Shown here: piece by piece, positions 61,265 to 64,000 of the stretch
Position numbering within the stretch: the stretch's first letter is position 1
Layout of the letters: the number at the start of each line of letters is the position of its first letter
Assembly (NCBI GenBank): GCA_019242475.1
Contig: JAFAVK010000015.1
Coordinates: 51,834-115,833, forward strand
Source of the DNA: Acidobacteriota bacterium
Lineage (GTDB): Bacteria; Acidobacteriota; Blastocatellia; Pyrinomonadales; Pyrinomonadaceae
Reading direction: 5' to 3'
Length of the DNA: 64,000 nucleotides
The notes under the pieces: generated by a model
Told to the model about the DNA's origin: nothing
Databases searched by the model: none
The model's input: only the letters and a program-made list of their open reading frames with translations
Translations under genes and position numbers: made by a program

Positions 61265-61792
61265 TCTCGGTCGTTCTCCATGTGAGCTAGTGACCTCTGC
61301 GTTTCGCTTCTAAAGGCAGCGAGGTCGGCGATTCCTAACTTGCACATCGCCAGCGATGCACGGGGTTGGGGGCTACGCATGGTGGAAACGAACGGCTCAC
61401 ACTCTCCGGATGAGCACAGCCTGTCGAAACCGTAAGCTTAGATGTGGAGGTTGCGATCCAGTTGCATTCGTGCGCACGAATTGATTGCATCTAAGTGGTT
61501 GAACTGTATGTCTTTAAATCGCGTCGTGTAAGTCACTGACAGGCCAAAGCTTGTCTCCCCGATTTCCGACTTGAGAGCCGAAAAGCTAGCCGTCGGGTCA
61601 GTTTTTCGTACCAAAGCCAGACAAGATTTTTCGATTTTTCGAAGACATTTTTTCGCGTCAATCTGGCGTAGTAGACGCGAACGCGCGCACGCGCATCGAA
61701 GGTTGCAAGACGTTTGCAACCGAAACGTTTGTCCGTATAATTTCTGCGGGGACGTTTACCGAAAATCAGCTTGTATATAAGAGGAGAGAGGG
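61265..61792. other. Intergenic region, visibly lower GC
   Basis: 528 nt between the divergent transglycosylase and FmdB genes. It contains the promoter and dyad at 61701-61741 and otherwise no gene I can support. A 93-codon minus frame (61438-61719) has atypical codon use and no family resemblance. Confidence 0.6.
61701..61741 (+). promoter_or_regulatory. Promoter of the fmdB-type gene with overlapping dyad operator
   Basis: -35 TTGCAA (61714-61719), 16-nt spacer, -10 TATAAT (61736-61741), 51 nt before the start. GGTTGCAA (61701-61708) and TTGCAACC (61714-61721) form a perfect 8-bp dyad with a 5-nt spacer covering the -35, the position expected for a repressor site. Confidence 0.55.
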
Positions 61793-62128
61793 ATGCCCAT
61801 TTACGAATACTCCTGTAAGAAGTGCGGCGCGCACATGGAGGTGATGCAGAAGGTCTCGGACAAGCCCCTCACGCGCCACGCGAAGTGCGGCGGGAAGCTT
61901 GAGAAGGAGTGGTCGCGCACGGGCTTCCAGTTCAAGGGCTCGGGCTGGTACGTGACCGACTACGCGGGCAAGAAGTCAGAGTCGAAAGAGGAGAAGAAGT
62001 CAGAGTCGAAGGAGACGAAGGCGGAGTCGTCTTCGTCCTCCTCGGAGTCGAAGTCGGACTCGGCGAAGACGACGCCCGAGCCCAAGGGCGAGAAGAAGTC
62101 GGCGGGCGCCTCCGCCGCGGGCGACTGA
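61793..62128 (+). CDS. FmdB-type zinc-ribbon protein
   Basis: The 111 residues open with the FmdB signature MPIYEYSCKKCGAHMEVMQ; the paired Cys of CKKCG is followed by a single Cys in HAKCGGK. After residue 60 comes a Lys/Ser/Glu low-complexity tail. The family often precedes or follows stress genes; function unresolved. Strong ribosome site GAGGAGAGAGG before the ATG and the promoter just upstream (61714-61741). Confidence 0.92.
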   Translation: MPIYEYSCKKCGAHMEVMQKVSDKPLTRHAKCGGKLEKEWSRTGFQFKGSGWYVTDYAGKKSESKEEKKSESKETKAESSSSSSESKSDSAKTTPEPKGEKKSAGASAAGD

Positions 62129-62149
62129 AGTAAGGTTAAGGTTCAGGGG

Positions 62150-63061
62150 ATGCGCGCACACCTCAGGGCGTACACGACGGTTCTCATCTTTAGCCTCCTG
62201 CTCGCGGCGCTGGCGATGGGGCAGGCGGGCCGGCACTCGGGCGGCGAGGCCGACATCAATAAAGAGCGCGGCATGTTCCTCAACGTGACGGCCGCGCGCG
62301 AGGACGGCTCCGAGGAGCGCGTCACGGCGAAGGAGGTCTCGCTCTACGACGGCGGGCAGGAGCAGACGATTCAAGCCTTCACGCCCGACCCGACGCCCGC
62401 GCGCATCGTCATCCTCGTGGACAACTCTTTGGGCCTGCGCGCCGACGTGGAGAGGTTGCAGAAGGCGACGCGCGAGTTCGCCTACGAGATTTACGAGGGC
62501 GACCAGGTGATGGTCGTCGGCTTCGACCAGCAGCCGGAGATCATCGCCGACTGGACGGACGACGCGAAGAAGGTCGAGGCGTCGCTCCCCCTCTTCCGCA
62601 AGCGCGGCGAGCCGCACCTCTTCGACGCGATCTCGGCCGTCATCTCGGACGCCCTCGGCCCGCTCGTCGGCCGCGTGCGCAAGCGCGTCATCGTGCTCGT
62701 CGCCGACGGGCTCGACCGCGGCAGCCGCACCCACTTCGATAAGGTCTACGGCGAGCTTTTGCGGCAGGACATCACGGTCTACGCGCTCCAGATTCCCGAC
62801 CGCACGGGCGGGGCGCTGCGCCGCGACCAGTTGAAGCCCGCGCAGGCCATCCAGAAGTTGACCGAGGGGACGGGCGGCCGCGTGCTCTCCGTCAACGACT
62901 CGCGCGACGCGGCCAAGACCATCTGCGACGAGCTGCGCAAGAACCGCTACGTGCTCGCCTACACGCCGACGAGCCTCCCGCTCTACGACGCGCGCCGCCT
63001 CCTCGTCCTCGCTAACGACGGCATCAGCATCCGCCACAAGCTGCAACAGCCGGGTCAGTAG
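62150..63061 (+). CDS. Acidobacterial VWFA-related exported protein, altered MIDAS
   Basis: The 303 residues have a signal peptide (TTVLIFSLLLAALAMGQA) and a VWFA-related domain like those at 48527 and 49714. The MIDAS motif reads LVDNSLGLRAD, so Asp-x-Ser is kept but the final Ser is Gly. The second Asp is in VLVADGLDRGS, and the ending YVLAYTPTSLPLY matches the family end. It follows fmdB by 21 nt and is probably co-transcribed. The protein ends PGQ, with Gln-stop (CAGTAG) at the edge of the repeat at 63065. Confidence 0.88.
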   Translation: MRAHLRAYTTVLIFSLLLAALAMGQAGRHSGGEADINKERGMFLNVTAAREDGSEERVTAKEVSLYDGGQEQTIQAFTPDPTPARIVILVDNSLGLRADVERLQKATREFAYEIYEGDQVMVVGFDQQPEIIADWTDDAKKVEASLPLFRKRGEPHLFDAISAVISDALGPLVGRVRKRVIVLVADGLDRGSRTHFDKVYGELLRQDITVYALQIPDRTGGALRRDQLKPAQAIQKLTEGTGGRVLSVNDSRDAAKTICDELRKNRYVLAYTPTSLPLYDARRLLVLANDGISIRHKLQQPGQ

Positions 63062-63064
63062 TCA

Positions 63065-63135
63065 GTAGCCGGTAGAAAGAGAGGCGGCGCGCTCGGCTTA
63101 TCACCGGACGCGCCGCCTCTCTTTCTACCGGCTAC
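63065..63135. repeat. GTCAGTA/GCCGGTA hairpin element, perfect 27-bp stem
   Basis: 63065-63091 pairs perfectly with 63109-63135, 17-nt loop. GTCAGTA, GTCAGTA and GCCGGTA units start at the VWFA stop codon. It lies between converging genes. Confidence 0.92.
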
Positions 63136-63176
63136 CGATACGAACTATCGTGTCGGCGGTCGGGTGCACGCCGTTG

Positions 63177-63665
63177 TTAGATCGCAATCTCTTCGAGACG
63201 CTTCTCCGAAAACAACCATGTACTTGGGATTTTGTGGTCGTATTTCGATCCCGGCCGATTTCGTCGATAATCTTCTTGCAACGAACCATGTCCGCGGCCG
63301 TGGCATTGCGTCTTCATATGAGCAGCGATTTCTGAGGGGCGGGCAATGTACGAGCGCGGTAGTTCCCCTACACCAACGCCGAAGAATTGAATGAACATGA
63401 AGATAACATCAGACCGCTGCGCAGCTAGCCAGCTATCTATGGCATCATGATATGTTGCTCCCTCCTGCTTGTACTTCACCGCCAGCATCCAGCCACCGTC
63501 TTGACTGCCTTTCACCGAAATAGGAAGAAATATCGAGCCTTTACTGGCAACGAGATCATAGTGTGGTTGATTAGCGCCATACTGAACCAACACATCATAG
63601 CCAGATTGGGCCAAGAGAGAGGCTGCGTAAGCCTCCGCCGCAATTTCGCATTGTCTAGGCGTCAT
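63177..63665 (-). CDS. Putative PD-(D/E)XK nuclease-like protein, AT-rich
   Basis: The 162 residues show EIAAEAYAASLLAQSGYDVLVQYGANQPHYDLVASKG then FLPISVKGSQDGGWML, the spacing Glu ... Asp ... Ser-Val-Lys of a PD-(D/E)XK core like that of group I intron-type or restriction-like nucleases. The acidic residue expected before the Lys is Ser, so activity is uncertain. Base composition is markedly more AT-rich than its neighbours, which suggests recent acquisition. No partner methylase or mobile gene is next to it. Confidence 0.6.
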   Translation of the reverse strand: MTPRQCEIAAEAYAASLLAQSGYDVLVQYGANQPHYDLVASKGSIFLPISVKGSQDGGWMLAVKYKQEGATYHDAIDSWLAAQRSDVIFMFIQFFGVGVGELPRSYIARPSEIAAHMKTQCHGRGHGSLQEDYRRNRPGSKYDHKIPSTWLFSEKRLEEIAI

Positions 63666-63788
63666 AGTTTTGCGGGCTAACTATTATTTTGCCGAATGGT
63701 TCGGTCGAACTCCGTAAGGGGGCGTGGAGAGCCGAATCATACGGTCTGACTTCGTGATGGTAAGGCGGGCGCGGCGGTGGGGACAAGG

Positions 63789-63824
63789 CGGAGGCGGGCG
63801 GGCCGTAAGGGCTGCCCGCCTCCG
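63789..63824 (-). terminator. Hairpin terminator after the fibronectin-domain gene
   Basis: Perfect 11-bp stem (63789-63799 with 63814-63824), 14-nt loop, 20 nt after the stop of the partial gene at 63844. Lacks a clear U-run. Confidence 0.45.
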
Positions 63825-63843
63825 GTGTGTTAAGGGTTGTGGG

Positions 63844-64000
63844 TTATGGGGCGACCTTGACGGCGTGGTTGCTCCAGGGGCTCTGGCCGTTGAGGGTGAC
63901 GGCGGCGACGCGGAAGTAGTAGCGTTTGCCGCTGTCGAGCCCTTCGACGATGTAGGAGGAGCGGGGCGTGACCCCGGCGTGCGTCCAGGGGCCGGCCTGC
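63844..64000 (-). CDS. Fibronectin type III domain protein, C-terminal end (partial)
   Basis: Runs in from the right edge; 51 codons plus the stop at 63844-63846. The visible end reads SYIVEGLDSGKRYYFRVAAV then LNGQSPWSNHAVKVAP, the F and G strands of a fibronectin type III fold with the Tyr corner. Probably an extracellular or cell-surface protein; the rest is outside the window. Confidence 0.75.
   Translation of the reverse strand, partial: QAGPWTHAGVTPRSSYIVEGLDSGKRYYFRVAAVTLNGQSPWSNHAVKVAP

Noticed and set aside
61380..61440. tmRNA-like start (minus strand GGTTTCGACAGG)
   Set aside because: No tag-peptide frame and no matching 3-prime acceptor half; only about 175 nt remain before the next gene.
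61438..61719. 93-codon minus frame
   Set aside because: Atypical codon use, no ribosome site, no family resemblance, and it overlaps the promoter and dyad at 61701-61741.

Overview
The window looks like a chromosomal segment of a high-GC bacterium, most likely an Acidobacteriota of the Blastocatellia/Pyrinomonas type. The clues are three VWFA-related proteins of the type common in Acidobacteriota, tandem DUF3857/transglutaminase proteins, hybrid HDFNN histidine kinases with C-terminal receiver domains, and a GrdB-like protein as seen in that phylum. The taxonomic call is inference from gene content. No rRNA, tRNA, phage, IS transposase or CRISPR was seen.

Region 1 (1-11.4 kb, minus strand) is a nitrogen/branched-chain amino acid operon, gltB-ilvB-ilvN-ilvC-ilvD, followed by a partial ATP-grasp ligase. 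A leader with a tiny Val-rich reading frame and a perfect intrinsic terminator lies just upstream of gltB and looks like a ribosome-dependent attenuator. Region 2 (11.5-16.7 kb, plus) has a nested inverted-repeat element, a small orphan gene, a LysR regulator, and an aroQ-pheA-tyrA-DAHP synthase operon. That operon sits behind a consensus promoter, a Phe/Tyr-rich leader peptide and a strong terminator, again a textbook attenuator layout. Region 3 (16.8-21.5 kb, minus) is thrA-thrB-thrC with ATGA overlaps. Together these supply the isoleucine/valine, aromatic and threonine pathways.

Region 4 (21.7-33.2 kb) is regulatory and secretory: a sigma-54 response regulator and a membrane hybrid kinase converging on a 21-bp palindromic array, a GNAT protein, two secreted subtilisins with different hexapeptide-repeat tails, an HD-GYP response regulator and a single-domain receiver. 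Region 5 (33.2-50.7 kb) holds a LEA-2-like protein, a small Gly/Thr-rich protein, a secreted M1 aminopeptidase, Uma2 and EEP nuclease-fold proteins, two DUF3857 proteins (one lacking the catalytic Cys), a rhodanese-DinB-DUF309-GrdB-like run, a large hybrid kinase and two VWFA proteins. Region 6 (50.8-64 kb) has rluA-lgt-lspA-ileS, two small envelope/coiled-coil proteins, a gene remnant, a GAF-sigma54 activator with a GAFTDA loop, a lytic transglycosylase, an FmdB zinc ribbon, a third VWFA protein, an AT-richer putative nuclease, and the end of a fibronectin type III protein.

The most distinctive feature of the window is a set of 18 short elements, each built from tandem 7-mers (8-mers in two families), usually present twice in inverted orientation. 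The best form perfect hairpin stems of 24-37 bp. The word differs between elements but the architecture is constant. Fourteen lie at or within about 20 nt of a stop codon, and several contain the stop codon inside the stem. They separate all four ilv genes, and one has been absorbed into the lspA reading frame. They resemble the heptameric STRR repeats of cyanobacteria, but as paired inverted copies. The other leading candidates for something new are the 21-bp covarying palindrome array (23240-23596) and the two amino acid attenuators.
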